Of a DNA stretch of 60,791 nucleotides, positions 42,277 to 52,395 are shown piece by piece. The DNA is taken from contig CALCHN010000074.1 of assembly GCA_937901255.1 (NCBI GenBank), positions 1 to 60,791 of the forward strand, written 5' to 3'. The stretch's first letter is position 1. Every line of letters starts with the position of its first letter. Below the pieces are notes generated by a model. The model was not told the DNA's origin. It searched no databases and saw only the letters and a program-made list of their open reading frames with translations. The position numbers and the translations under genes were made by a program. Source of the stretch: an uncultured Flavobacteriales bacterium (GTDB lineage Bacteria > Bacteroidota > Bacteroidia > Flavobacteriales_E > Vicingaceae).

Positions 42277-44271
42277 CTAATTTTCTTTTGGAGTAGCATT
42301 TTTAGGAACGAAGTCTGTGCTTATTACTTTAAAGTCAGTCCTTCTGTTTCTTTGATGTGCCTCTTCTTTTTCTTCGTTAGTTTTTAAAGCATTAATGTAC
42401 TTCTCATCTAACAAAGTTCCATCTGCCATTTTTAATGGTTCATCTTCACCCATACCTTTAGCTTTAATTCTGTCTGGATCAATTCCTTTTTCTTTTACTA
42501 AGTAATCCACACAAGATTGAGCTCTTCTTTGAGAAAGTGCTTGGTTATATTTTGCACTACCTCTAAAATCCGTATGAGAACGTAATTGAATTACAATGTT
42601 TGGATTTTCAACCATAATATCATATAAATAATTCAACGAATCTTTTGAGTTAGATTTTAAATCAGCTTTATTATACTCATACTCAATTAAAGGAAGTTTG
42701 ATAACTGTATTTTTAACAGGCTGTAATAAATACTCATGAACAAAAGTTCTTGAGTCATTTAAGCCTACAGTAGTTTCTTTTCCTTTAGCAATCAAGTAAT
42801 CTTTTTGTGTTACCACTAAAGAGTAAGATGTGTTTGGATTGATGTATCTATCTGCACCATTTTCAGCAAAAGTAAAGAATCCTGCTGCATCAGTTGTAAC
42901 TTCAGCACTACTTCCATCAGTTCCAACTAATTTAATAGTAGCATTAGCTAAAGCTTCTGAAGTTTCTAAATCCTTAACTGTTCCTTCAATAGCAAATAAT
43001 AATGGTGGTAAGTAGAATTCCCAAATATCATCTCCACCTTTTCCGCCTTCTCTACTAGAAGTAAAGAAACCTCTTTCTTTATCTCCATCAAAAGTAATCC
43101 CAAAATCGTGAGCTGATGAGTTCATAGGGTATTTTAAATTTTCAATATTTCCCCATTGGTTTACTCCTTTGTTTGCAGCTTTAAACATATCTAAACCACC
43201 CATTCCTATATGTCCTGTAGATGAAAAATACAAATCTCCATTCTCTTTTAAATAAGGAAACATTTCATCACCTGGTGTATTGATTTCACCACCTAAATTG
43301 GTTGGCTCAGACCATGTTCTTCCTTTTTTATCATAAGTAATGTACCATAAATCCTTTCCACCTTGTCCACCTGGCATATCAGATGCAAAAACTAAGGTGT
43401 TTTCATCTATAGAAATAGCTGGATGACCAATAGCAAAAGTATCTGTTCCAATAGGAATTAATTCTGGCTCTCCCCATTTTTGTCCTGCTTTTTTAGCTAC
43501 ATAAATTCCACATCCCATAATACCATTCTTTTCTACACCACATCTTGTAAAATAAATGGTATTTCTTTTTTCGTTTAAAACAGACGCTCCTTCACTAGCA
43601 GGAGAGTTTACTGTTTCGTTTAATGGTGTAGGCTCACTCCATTTTCCGTTTTTATCTCTTTTTGTACTGTAAATATCAGAAAAATTCATTCCTGTAACTT
43701 GAGAAACTTCCACTCCTGCAGAACCTTGTCTTGTTGATGTGAAATAAATTTCTTCATTTTTTCTATCAGCGTAAGTTGGTGCAAAATCATAATCTTCAGA
43801 GTTTATCTGAGGCATAGGATTAACAATCGTTCTAGTTGGGTTATCCATCCATTTTTTAGCTTCTTCGCATGATTGAATACCTATGTCAGCTCTTTTATCG
43901 CTAGGAGCTGCTGCTTTATATTTTTCATATTCAACAATAGCGTCTTCATATCTACCTTCAGATTTGTAAATATTAGCTATATAATAATAAGCCAATGGAT
44001 TATCATGTTTAGCTTTAATTGATTTATCGTACCATACTGCTGCTTGTTTTCCATCTTCTTTTAATCTGTAACATTCTGCAATTTGAAATAAAATCTCTGC
44101 TTTTACCTCATTTTTACTTTCTTTAGTATAGGCTTTTTTATACATCTCAATTGCTTGATAGTATTTGTAACCACTAAATGCAACATCAGCCTCTTTCTTG
44201 TAATCCTTTTGGGCACTAGCTGCTGCACTAAATAAAATGACAGTTAATAGAGTAAATAAAATCTTTTTCAT
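42277..44271 (-). CDS. PorE-like envelope protein: TPR, PD40 propeller, CRD and OmpA domains
   Basis: The protein has 664 residues from ATG 44271 (MKKILFTLLTVILFSAAASA). Order: signal peptide, TPR repeats at about 20-130 (YYQAIEMYKKAYTKESKNEV, YEDAIVEYEKYKAAAPSDKR), PD40/WD40-like propeller at 150-425 (DYDFAPTYADRKNEEIYFTS and similar strands), a CarboxypepD_reg domain at 440-515 (IEGTVKDLETSEALANATIK) and a C-terminal OmpA domain (IQLRSHTDFRGSAKYNQALS, QRRAQSCVDYL). The same layout defines PorE of Porphyromonas gingivalis, a T9SS component that binds peptidoglycan. Many Bacteroidota have several paralogues, so the PorE role is inference. The longer start at 44331 lacks a signal peptide at the right place. 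Confidence 0.8.
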   Translation of the reverse strand: MKKILFTLLTVILFSAAASAQKDYKKEADVAFSGYKYYQAIEMYKKAYTKESKNEVKAEILFQIAECYRLKEDGKQAAVWYDKSIKAKHDNPLAYYYIANIYKSEGRYEDAIVEYEKYKAAAPSDKRADIGIQSCEEAKKWMDNPTRTIVNPMPQINSEDYDFAPTYADRKNEEIYFTSTRQGSAGVEVSQVTGMNFSDIYSTKRDKNGKWSEPTPLNETVNSPASEGASVLNEKRNTIYFTRCGVEKNGIMGCGIYVAKKAGQKWGEPELIPIGTDTFAIGHPAISIDENTLVFASDMPGGQGGKDLWYITYDKKGRTWSEPTNLGGEINTPGDEMFPYLKENGDLYFSSTGHIGMGGLDMFKAANKGVNQWGNIENLKYPMNSSAHDFGITFDGDKERGFFTSSREGGKGGDDIWEFYLPPLLFAIEGTVKDLETSEALANATIKLVGTDGSSAEVTTDAAGFFTFAENGADRYINPNTSYSLVVTQKDYLIAKGKETTVGLNDSRTFVHEYLLQPVKNTVIKLPLIEYEYNKADLKSNSKDSLNYLYDIMVENPNIVIQLRSHTDFRGSAKYNQALSQRRAQSCVDYLVKEKGIDPDRIKAKGMGEDEPLKMADGTLLDEKYINALKTNEEKEEAHQRNRRTDFKVISTDFVPKNATPKEN

Positions 44272-44422
44272 GTTGATAGTTTTAGTTTCCTTTGAATTCG
44301 CTAAAATATAAAATATATTAGTATAAATCAAAATATGTTCGACAAAAATATATTATTTTTTATTTTTTCCATCATTTCCATCATTTTTTTTAAAAAATAA
44401 CATGTAGTTAAATTATTAAAAA

Positions 44423-46603
44423 CTACTTAGTAAACAACATTTCTCTTAGTTTAGGCAACGGCCACATGGTGTCATCTATCAATAATTCTAACTTATCTGA
44501 GTGATATTTTATATCGTCAAAGTAAGGTTTTACCTTGTCGCAATAAGCCAAGGCTTTCTTTTCCGGACTTTCTATTTTATTAGCTAGTTTTCTTTCTTCC
44601 AACATTTCATCCGTTTTTTGCTTAATAGTATTAACATGCAACGACAATTGTTTTAGCACATCTCTTTGTGTTGAAGTCATTTCCTTATTTTCTTTACCAA
44701 AAACATCATCCATACCTTTTATATTTTGTAACAATACATTTTGGTATTTAAATGCTGTTGGTAAGATATGATTTCTGGCAATATCGCCCAATACTCTTGA
44801 TTCTATTTGAAGCTTTAAAATATAGTTTTCCAATTCGATTTCATACCTTGCATCTAATTCTTTCTCTGTAAAGACTTCTAATTCGGCAAACAATTTTTTA
44901 GTGTTTTTATCCACCATTGTTTTAATCGCTCTTGGTGTATCTTTAAAGTTAGACAAACCTCTTTTTTCAGCTTCTTTCACCCATTCATCGCCATAACCAT
45001 TACCTTCAAATCGAATTGCCTTAGACTCTTTAATTAATCGTTGTAATTCCTTAATTATAGCCTCATCTTTTTTTACGCCTTTTTCAATAGCAACATCTAC
45101 AGATTTTTTAAACTCATTAAGCTGTTTTGCTACAATTGCATTAAGTGCTATCATTGAACTTGCACAGTTTGCAGATGAACCAACCGCTCTAAATTCAAAT
45201 TTATTTCCTGTAAATGCAAATGGAGAAGTTCTATTTCTATCGGTATTATCTAATAATATTTGAGGAATTTTTCCAATGCTCAACTTCAATTCCGTTTTGT
45301 CCTCTGGGGTCATTTTTCCTGCTTTTACGTTTTTCTCAATATTATCTAACATTTGCGTTAGCTGAGAACCTATAAATACAGACATAATTGCCGGAGGTGC
45401 TTCATTTGCTCCTAACCTATGGTCATTACCGGCTGTGGCAATACTTGCTCTTAATATATCCGCATTATCATAAATTGCTTTAATCGTATTCACGAAAAAA
45501 GTTAAAAACCTTAAATTAGTTTTAGGGTTTTTTCCTGGAGAAAGTAAGTTTACACCAGTATTGGTACTTAACGACCAGTTGTTGTGTTTTCCTGAACCAT
45601 TTACAGATTTGAATGGTTTTTCGTGGAATAAAATTCTAAAATCGTGCTTTCTGGCAATTTTCTCCATAATGTCCATCAACAACAAGTTATGATCGTTTGC
45701 CAAGTTGGTCTCTTCAAACATTGGAGCACACTCAAATTGATTTGGAGCAACCTCATTATGTCTTGTTGTTACAGGAATCCCTAATTTTAAAGATTCTATT
45801 TCAAATTCTTTCATAAACGCTACTACACGCTCGCTAATTGAACCAAAATAATGATCGTCCAACTGTTGTCCTTTAGCAGGATTATGTCCCACCAAAGCTC
45901 TTCCAGCCATCATAATATCCGGGCGAGCATTAAATAAGGAAGAATCTATTAAAAAATACTCTTGCTCCCATCCTAAACTTGCATTTACTTTGTTTACATC
46001 TTTATCAAAATACTGACAAACAGCCGTAGCTGCCTTATCTACTGCGTGCAAAGCTTTTAATAAAGGCATTTTGTAATCCAATGCTTCTCCTGTATAAGCA
46101 ATAAATACGGTTGGAATACACAAGGTTCTTCCTATAATAAAAGCCGGAGATGTTGGATCCCATGCTGTATAACCTCTTGCTTCAAATGTATTTCTTATTC
46201 CTCCATTAGGAAAGCTTGATGCATCTGGCTCTTGCTGAATAAGGTTATCTCCATCAAATCTTTCTATTGCTCTACCTCCACTAATTGGTGTAAAAAATGA
46301 ATCGTGCTTTTCTGCTGTAGCTCCTGTTAATGGCTGAAACCAATGTGTATAATGCGTAACCTTTTTTGTTAATGCCCAATCTTTCATAGAAGAAGCTACC
46401 TGACTAGCTATGTTTCTATCTATTCTTGTTCCTTCGTTAATAGAAGCCATCACACTATCATAAGCTTCTTTTGGAAGAAATTCTCTCATTTTTTCCTGTG
46501 TAAACACATTGGTAGCATAAAACTCTGAAATTTTATCCGATGGATATTCAACATGTTTTGGTGTTCTTTTCAAAACATCATTTAAAGCATTAAATCGAAG
46601 CAT
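44423..46603 (-). CDS. glnN: Glutamine synthetase type III
   Basis: GlnN makes glutamine from glutamate, ammonia and ATP. The 726-residue length and sequence fit the large GSIII family of Bacteroidota and cyanobacteria. GSIII motifs include HYTHWFQPLTGATAEKHDSF near 80, the catalytic LGWEQEYFLID near 210, HNEVAPNQFECAPMFEETN and KPFKSVNGSGKHNNWSLSTN near 335, and the ANEAPPAIMSVFIG stretch near 400. It has its own promoter and is probably nitrogen-regulated. Confidence 0.97.
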   Translation of the reverse strand: MLRFNALNDVLKRTPKHVEYPSDKISEFYATNVFTQEKMREFLPKEAYDSVMASINEGTRIDRNIASQVASSMKDWALTKKVTHYTHWFQPLTGATAEKHDSFFTPISGGRAIERFDGDNLIQQEPDASSFPNGGIRNTFEARGYTAWDPTSPAFIIGRTLCIPTVFIAYTGEALDYKMPLLKALHAVDKAATAVCQYFDKDVNKVNASLGWEQEYFLIDSSLFNARPDIMMAGRALVGHNPAKGQQLDDHYFGSISERVVAFMKEFEIESLKLGIPVTTRHNEVAPNQFECAPMFEETNLANDHNLLLMDIMEKIARKHDFRILFHEKPFKSVNGSGKHNNWSLSTNTGVNLLSPGKNPKTNLRFLTFFVNTIKAIYDNADILRASIATAGNDHRLGANEAPPAIMSVFIGSQLTQMLDNIEKNVKAGKMTPEDKTELKLSIGKIPQILLDNTDRNRTSPFAFTGNKFEFRAVGSSANCASSMIALNAIVAKQLNEFKKSVDVAIEKGVKKDEAIIKELQRLIKESKAIRFEGNGYGDEWVKEAEKRGLSNFKDTPRAIKTMVDKNTKKLFAELEVFTEKELDARYEIELENYILKLQIESRVLGDIARNHILPTAFKYQNVLLQNIKGMDDVFGKENKEMTSTQRDVLKQLSLHVNTIKQKTDEMLEERKLANKIESPEKKALAYCDKVKPYFDDIKYHSDKLELLIDDTMWPLPKLREMLFTK

Positions 46604-46630
46604 TTGTTTGAATTTTTATAGTTATGCTGA

Positions 46631-46658
46631 CAAAAGTATTACTTTTTTAGACCTACAA
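46631..46658 (-). promoter_or_regulatory. Promoter of glnN
   Basis: On the minus strand TTG (46658-46656), 17 nt and TACTTTTG (46638-46631) match the Bacteroidota consensus. The ATG lies about 28 nt downstream. Confidence 0.7.
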
Positions 46659-46748
46659 TTTATTTTTTACCTATTTTTTTTATCAACACCCCTATATTTT
46701 TTATTCAACAACAAAAATAAATACCTTTTTCAACAAAACAACCCTAAA

Positions 46749-46780
46749 AAAAGAGGGTTGAAATGTTTCAACCCTCTTTT
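46749..46780 (-). terminator. Intrinsic terminator of the OmpA gene
   Basis: AAGAGGGTTGAAA and TTTCAACCCTCTT are perfect 13-bp arms. On the minus strand a T7 run follows, 26 bp past the stop at 46806. Confidence 0.92.
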
Positions 46781-46805
46781 ACTTAATTTTTCTTGTGAAT
46801 CAATA

Positions 46806-47981
46806 TCATTTAATCTCTTGAATTTCTACCCTCATATTTTTTAAAGGGTCATTTTTATCTAATGGAGCTTCTGCACCCTTCATTTCTCTCTCTATACGTT
46901 CTTTAGCAATTCCTTTAGAAATGAAATATTTATAAACTGCAGCCAATCGTTTGCCGTCTAACCTATCTTCTTTTTCAGACGCATCATTATGACCAACCAT
47001 CTTTATTTTAACACTTTTATTAGTTTTTAAGTAAGCGATGATTTTATCTATAAACGCTGCACTTTCATCAATAGCATAAGAATTAGCTAAAAACGTTATG
47101 TTCACATCGTTCAAATTTTCTATTTTACCTGAAATTGAAGGTGTATTAGCACTTACCTCATCTCCATGTGTACCAACAATTTTAACCTTATTAGCAGAAG
47201 GATCGTTGTCGCTACTAAAGTTTCTACTTACTGTCTCAACATTTTTCATTGCTGGATCAGTATCACAATCACATTCTTGCGGAGTAGTAGTTTCAACAAC
47301 AGAAATATTATCTACATAATAATACGCATCATACAATTGGGGCTTAGAAAAACCTCTTGGTCTTTTAACTTTTTCAAGCTTTAAGTTTTCATCTGGAGTG
47401 AAATTACCAATGGTTAAAAACTCCTCATCTCCTTCGGCAGTAAAAACACCGCAAACAGGCACCCAATAATATTGTTGTTCGTACATTTTAAGTTTCTTAC
47501 TTATAATTTGTTTTTCAACTTTAAGAATATCTGTATTGTTTGCAGAAATTGCATTTTTAGTAATTGCCATACCAATATGACTAGTTGCATACTTTGACAA
47601 ATCTGCCAAACTAACATTCATCGTTACGCAGTATTTTTTTCCAGTTTCTAACTTTTGTTTTAACTGAACTTGTAAATAACTTCTTGGTTCTTTATTCTTA
47701 TAGCTATAAGCAAGAAAACCTGCATAATTGTCGCCTTCCATAGGCTTTTCTTCACCATAAGCATTTTCAGGAGCACCAACATTTCCGTTTTTAGTATCTT
47801 TAGTATATAAATCTGCTGGTGCCAAAGTTGGAGAAACCCATGGGGTTGCCATGTTTATTTGTCCTTCTTCTTTTACTTTCTTTTCTACTTGTTGAAAATC
47901 ATGATTGGGAACTAAGTTTTCTTGAGCAAAACCTGTTCCTACCATTCCTATCAAACTTAATAAACTTGCTATTTTTTTCAT
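46806..47981 (-). CDS. OmpA-family protein with N-terminal beta-sandwich
   Basis: From ATG 47981 (MKKIASLLSLIGMVGTGFAQ) the protein has 391 residues. After the signal peptide, a jelly-roll-like domain starts ENLVPNHDFQQVEKKVKEEG and includes YAGFLAYSYKNKEPRSYLQV. The C-terminal OmpA domain from about 285 (NINDVNITFLANSYAID-like strand, IKMVGHNDASEKEDRLDGKR) should bind peptidoglycan. The upstream start at 48047 is rejected because it lacks a signal peptide at the N terminus. The protein probably links outer membrane and cell wall. Confidence 0.85.
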   Translation of the reverse strand: MKKIASLLSLIGMVGTGFAQENLVPNHDFQQVEKKVKEEGQINMATPWVSPTLAPADLYTKDTKNGNVGAPENAYGEEKPMEGDNYAGFLAYSYKNKEPRSYLQVQLKQKLETGKKYCVTMNVSLADLSKYATSHIGMAITKNAISANNTDILKVEKQIISKKLKMYEQQYYWVPVCGVFTAEGDEEFLTIGNFTPDENLKLEKVKRPRGFSKPQLYDAYYYVDNISVVETTTPQECDCDTDPAMKNVETVSRNFSSDNDPSANKVKIVGTHGDEVSANTPSISGKIENLNDVNITFLANSYAIDESAAFIDKIIAYLKTNKSVKIKMVGHNDASEKEDRLDGKRLAAVYKYFISKGIAKERIEREMKGAEAPLDKNDPLKNMRVEIQEIK

Positions 47982-48102
47982 ATGTATTTTTTTAAAATTC
48001 ATTTTAAATATACGTTCAAATTTTGTTCCGAAATTACAAATTTCCATTTGTTTTCACAAAACGAGTTTATATTTTACTGTAAGACAAAATAGTAACAAAA
48101 AG

Positions 48103-48129
48103 AAAAAGCCGCCCGAAGGCGACCTTTCT
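48103..48129 (-). terminator. Intrinsic terminator with UUCG loop
   Basis: On the minus strand AAAGGTCGCC-TTCG-GGCGGCTTT forms a stem of about 10 bp (with G-U pairs), followed by TTTTTCTTTTTG. It ends transcription of the 946-residue gene. Confidence 0.85.
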
Positions 48130-48154
48130 CTTGGATCTTTAATCAAATAAGCTA

Positions 48155-50995
48155 TTAATTAATTTTCTTTTGATAAAAATTTTGTTCAATTAATTCTTCT
48201 AACAACATTCTTTTACCATTATAAAATGGAGTAATCCATGCATCTTTTTGTCCTGCTTGAATAATTTTTTGTCTCAACCCTTCTGCTTCGCCAATCTTAT
48301 TAAAGTTACCTTGAGTAAATCTGGTAATTCCATCAGGATAATTGTTAATTTCAGGCTTACCAAATTGTTTTAAATGATTCCATTTATAGTTGTCAGGAAA
48401 ACGATAAGCTGCTATTTGCACTTTAAAGATTAATCCGTCAGCACAAATATTTCCTGCTAATTTTATTAACTTATCATAAATTGCTTTATCATTTAAGTCT
48501 TTACCAATAAAATCAGAGAAATCTATAAACTCCAATCCATCGCCACAAGGAGTAGTTTTTTGGTATTCTTCTAGGGTTTTTCTTTGTCCGAAAACAAATA
48601 CTGTTACAAAAGCATCTTCGGCTTCTTTTTCTTTTTCAATTAACATTTGTCTAAAACTCTCTGCATCTGCCAATGTTTCAAACGGTCCAAAGGTATATCT
48701 GGTAGTTCCATCAGGATAAGTTTTAGCAGTAATATTCCCATACTTTTCAAGGTATCCTAATTTAAAATCAGCAGGATCTTTTACTGCACCAATTTCAACT
48801 TTAAAAGATAAACCGGCAATAGTTTTTTCTCTTGCATTTACTAGGTCTTCACTTTTTAAATCCACCTCTCCATCTTCTGTTAACTCTTTCGCTTTTTTCT
48901 CTTCTTCTGTCATAGCAATTTCTTCTTCCACCTTATCTTTTTGCGTTATTTTTTCATGCAAAGAAATTTCCTCATTGTAATCATTTCTATGAAATTCGTT
49001 TGGAAAATGTTGGTAAAGCGATTTTTCCACGCCATCATCATCTACTTTTATATTCATTGATGTAATGGTTGAATCTTGTTGAGACAATCTAGTTCTAAAC
49101 AATTCAGCTTCTAACAGGGTCTTAAACGGACCTATAACCACTTCATCTGTCCCTGTTTTCACCACTGAACGTTGTGCCACTCCTTTTACATCTTTAACTT
49201 TCTCAAAATCTGTTGGCTCAATATAATATCCCACACCTTCAACTTCGTCACTACCTTTATTATTCAATACTTTTTTAAAGGCTGTTTCAATATACCCTTC
49301 TTTAGTGTTTTCATATTTATATTTTTCTATTTGAGTGTCAATTTTTCCTTGCAGCTCATTTTCATCATCTGTTACAGTTACTCCTTCTACTTCTTCTTTA
49401 GAATACAACTCAAAATCATGCTCTACCTGAACGTAGGTTTCTAAATCTTCAATATCTAAATAATCTATTTTGGTTTCATAACCTTCAACTTCTATTGCAA
49501 TTTTGTATTTATTACCTGGAGTTAAAGCTAACATATACTTACCTGTACTTGAATTTGATTTGTATTTCCCTGCCAATTCTCCAGTTTTATCATTCGTAAC
49601 GGTAATATCTGCTTCAACAGGATCTCCGTTAGCTTTTGTAACCCCAACTACCAATGCCAAAATTGGTCTTTTACCAAAGTGACCAGGAGAAACTGTATAA
49701 ATATTATGTGTGCCATTTTCTGTTCTTCCAGATGATGAGTAGTATCCTGTTTTTGCATCTGCAGAAAGCACATAAAACCTATCATCATCAATAGTATTTA
49801 CTGGATAACCAACATTGGTAGGAACTTCCCAACCATCATCCGTTAAGTAGGTGTAAAAAATATCATATCCACCCATGCTTAAACCACCTTTAGAACTAAA
49901 GTATAAAGTTCTTCCATCTGGATGAATAAATGGTGCGTCTTCATCAAATTTTGTATTTATTTCTGCTCCTAAATTTCTAACATTCCCCCACGAACCATCT
50001 GGTTGTATTGTGGCAGAATACAAATCTCTACCTCCCATACCACCTTCTCTACTACTAGAAAAATAAAGCGTTTTTCCATCACTTGTCATTGTTGCACTTC
50101 CTTCCCAAGCCTCTGTATTTACCTCTCCTCTAAGCTTAACTGGTTTCGACCAAGTTTCTCCTTCTAAGTTACTTAAATAGATATCTCCATTGTCTTTTTT
50201 TGTCTGTTTATAAATAAACAATTGTTGCCCATCTACAGAAAGTCCAACCGAAGCATCATGCCCATTTGTATTAATATTTTCTCCAATACTTTCTGGCTCT
50301 AACCATCTATCTCCTAATTTATGTGCAATCATAATATCTTCATAATACTGTCCGTAAGGATCCGATTTGCCTGTTGCATCTTGCAAACCACCTTTACTTC
50401 TACTCCCTCTATAAGTAAATATCAACATCGACTCATCTGGTGTAATTACAGGAACATATTCAGAATATTCAGTATTTATAGGCGAACCTATATCTTTTAT
50501 CTCCACCTTTATACTATCTTTTACATAAACTTTAGCATTATCGCAATAAATTATATTTTGCTTTGCCATTGCCGCTGACTGTTCATCAATATCCTCAGAT
50601 TTTAAAAATTTCTCAAAATATTCTTTTGCTTTGTCAAATTGATGATTTGCTGCATAAGCTCTTCCTAAATAATTGTTTACCAAATTAAATTCAGGATTCA
50701 TTTTATGAACTTCTTCTAGCTTTTGAATGGCTAATTCTTTTTTATCTTTAAAATAAGTATAACAAATTCCTACCATTAATTTAAAATATGGATCTTCAGG
50801 TTTATTCGCCTCTAATTTTTCAAATAATGCTGTTGCTTGTGGAATATTTTGCAAATCTCCTTCCTCAAAATAGAGTTCTGCATTCTCAATAAGTTTTTTC
50901 TCTTCTTTTGAACTTAATTTTTCTTGAGCAAATAAACTACTATGCAGAAAGAACATAAAGACACAAATACTAATGATTTTACCTACCATATTCAT
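48155..50995 (-). CDS. Large envelope protein: TPR, PD40 propeller, CRD-like and SPOR-like repeats
   Basis: The 946-residue protein starts with a signal peptide (ISICVFMFFLHSSLFAQ). TPR-like repeats at 30-145 include YFKLMVGICYTYFKDKKELA. A PD40 propeller at 165-425 has SEYVPVITPDESMLIFTYRG, TMTSDGKTLYFSSSREGGMG and GRTLYFSSKGGLSMGGYDIF. A CarboxypepD_reg-like domain follows near 440-520. After an acidic region come three SPOR-like stretches near 595-650, 725-790 and 845-915, the last two ending FGPFETLADAESFRQMLIEK and QGNFNKIGEAEGLRQKIIQA. SPOR domains bind denuded glycan. It resembles the PorE-like protein, with SPOR-like repeats replacing OmpA. The exact cellular role is unknown. Confidence 0.75.
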   Translation of the reverse strand: MNMVGKIISICVFMFFLHSSLFAQEKLSSKEEKKLIENAELYFEEGDLQNIPQATALFEKLEANKPEDPYFKLMVGICYTYFKDKKELAIQKLEEVHKMNPEFNLVNNYLGRAYAANHQFDKAKEYFEKFLKSEDIDEQSAAMAKQNIIYCDNAKVYVKDSIKVEIKDIGSPINTEYSEYVPVITPDESMLIFTYRGSRSKGGLQDATGKSDPYGQYYEDIMIAHKLGDRWLEPESIGENINTNGHDASVGLSVDGQQLFIYKQTKKDNGDIYLSNLEGETWSKPVKLRGEVNTEAWEGSATMTSDGKTLYFSSSREGGMGGRDLYSATIQPDGSWGNVRNLGAEINTKFDEDAPFIHPDGRTLYFSSKGGLSMGGYDIFYTYLTDDGWEVPTNVGYPVNTIDDDRFYVLSADAKTGYYSSSGRTENGTHNIYTVSPGHFGKRPILALVVGVTKANGDPVEADITVTNDKTGELAGKYKSNSSTGKYMLALTPGNKYKIAIEVEGYETKIDYLDIEDLETYVQVEHDFELYSKEEVEGVTVTDDENELQGKIDTQIEKYKYENTKEGYIETAFKKVLNNKGSDEVEGVGYYIEPTDFEKVKDVKGVAQRSVVKTGTDEVVIGPFKTLLEAELFRTRLSQQDSTITSMNIKVDDDGVEKSLYQHFPNEFHRNDYNEEISLHEKITQKDKVEEEIAMTEEEKKAKELTEDGEVDLKSEDLVNAREKTIAGLSFKVEIGAVKDPADFKLGYLEKYGNITAKTYPDGTTRYTFGPFETLADAESFRQMLIEKEKEAEDAFVTVFVFGQRKTLEEYQKTTPCGDGLEFIDFSDFIGKDLNDKAIYDKLIKLAGNICADGLIFKVQIAAYRFPDNYKWNHLKQFGKPEINNYPDGITRFTQGNFNKIGEAEGLRQKIIQAGQKDAWITPFYNGKRMLLEELIEQNFYQKKIN

Positions 50996-51138
50996 TTTTC
51001 CTAATTTATGGAATTATTACTATGCTAAAATATAGTAAATTAAGAAACCTGTTTGAAAACAAACTTTTCACTTATCAACGGAGTTATTAACAACAATTTA
51101 AATATTGTTAATTGTTCATTTATTCATTTTTTAGATGT

Positions 51139-51146
51139 TAATTTTG
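51139..51146 (+). promoter_or_regulatory. -7 box just upstream of the first M16 peptidase gene
   Basis: TAATTTTG matches TAnnTTTG and ends 8 nt before ATG 51155. Used as a promoter it would give a very short or leaderless mRNA and supports that start codon over an ATG at 51053. Confidence 0.5.
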
Positions 51147-51154
51147 TACGAATT

Positions 51155-52384
51155 ATGGAGGAATTTATATTTGAACTTTCTAATGGAATAAGAGTGATTT
51201 TCAAACCCACAACAGGCAATGTTGCTCATTGTGGTTTCATTATCAATACTGGTTCTCGCGATGAAACACTAGCAGAAAGTGGATTGGCTCATTTTATTGA
51301 ACATGCCATTTTTAAAGGTACTTTAAAACGTAAAACACACCATATCCTAAATAGAATTGATAGCGTTGGTGGCGAAATAAATGCCTTTACTACTAAAGAA
51401 AACACAAATATTTATGCTTCTTTTACCACAGAATATTTTGAAAGAGCTACCGATTTACTTACCGATATTATTTTTAACTCTACTTTTCCCGACAAAGAAT
51501 TAACTAAGGAAAAAGAAGTTATTATTGATGAAATTTATTCTTACCAAGACACTCCTTACGAGCAAATATATGATGATTTTGAAGAGCAAATTTTCAAAAA
51601 CCATCCACTAGGAATGAATATTTTGGGAAGTATTGAAAGCATTTCTAATCTTAAAAGAGAAGATGTTATTGCTTTCTTCGTCAAACATTATGCAACCGAA
51701 AATATTGTTTTTAGCATAGTTGGCAATATTCCACTTAAAAAAGTACAGCGAATTGTCGAAAAATATATTGGAACTATCACTCAAAAACCAATATCCACTG
51801 TAAGAGAACATTTTACTAACTATACCCCACAAAGCAATTCAATTTTAAAAGACACACATCAAGCTCATTGCATTATTGGCAACATTGCTTATGGTTCTTT
51901 TCACGAAAAAAGAAACATATTTATGCTGCTGAACAACATACTTGGTGGTCCGGCAATGAACAGCAAACTTAACATGGGGTTGAGAGAAAAATACGGACTT
52001 ACCTACAATATTGAATCTTCTTACAACCTTTATAGCGATGTTGGTTTGTTTTCTGTTTACTTAGGTACAGACATTAAACACATTGATAAATCGATACATT
52101 TGGTAAAAAAAGAAATGAAAAAACTAAAAAACAACCAACTATCTTCTTCTCAACTAAAAAATGCTAAACGTCAGTTTTTAGGACAAACTACCATTGCCGA
52201 AGAAAACAACTGCAACGTAATGCTCGGACAAGGAAAAAGCTTATTACTTTATAATAAAGTTGAGGATTTGGCTACTGTTTACGAAAAAATTAATGCCATT
52301 ACACAAAACGACATTCTTGATGTTGCCAACGAAATTTTTGACGAAAACCAACTAAGTACATTATTATATCAACCAGAAAATTAA
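51155..52384 (+). CDS. M16-family zinc peptidase (insulinase-like, single pair of domains)
   Basis: The 409-residue protein has the inverted zinc motif HFIEH at 46-50, then the third ligand region EVIIDEIYSYQDTPYEQIYD. A C-terminal M16 domain includes LNNILGGPAMNSKLNMGLRE and REKYGLTYNIESSY. Lacking a signal peptide, it is probably cytoplasmic, as for the PqqL-like processing peptidases of this size. The ATG 51155 was chosen because the -7 box and family length agree; the upstream frame from 51053 would add 34 residues of poor quality. The next gene follows 11 bp on. Confidence 0.88.
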   Translation: MEEFIFELSNGIRVIFKPTTGNVAHCGFIINTGSRDETLAESGLAHFIEHAIFKGTLKRKTHHILNRIDSVGGEINAFTTKENTNIYASFTTEYFERATDLLTDIIFNSTFPDKELTKEKEVIIDEIYSYQDTPYEQIYDDFEEQIFKNHPLGMNILGSIESISNLKREDVIAFFVKHYATENIVFSIVGNIPLKKVQRIVEKYIGTITQKPISTVREHFTNYTPQSNSILKDTHQAHCIIGNIAYGSFHEKRNIFMLLNNILGGPAMNSKLNMGLREKYGLTYNIESSYNLYSDVGLFSVYLGTDIKHIDKSIHLVKKEMKKLKNNQLSSSQLKNAKRQFLGQTTIAEENNCNVMLGQGKSLLLYNKVEDLATVYEKINAITQNDILDVANEIFDENQLSTLLYQPEN

Positions 52385-52395
52385 AACTTAACTAT

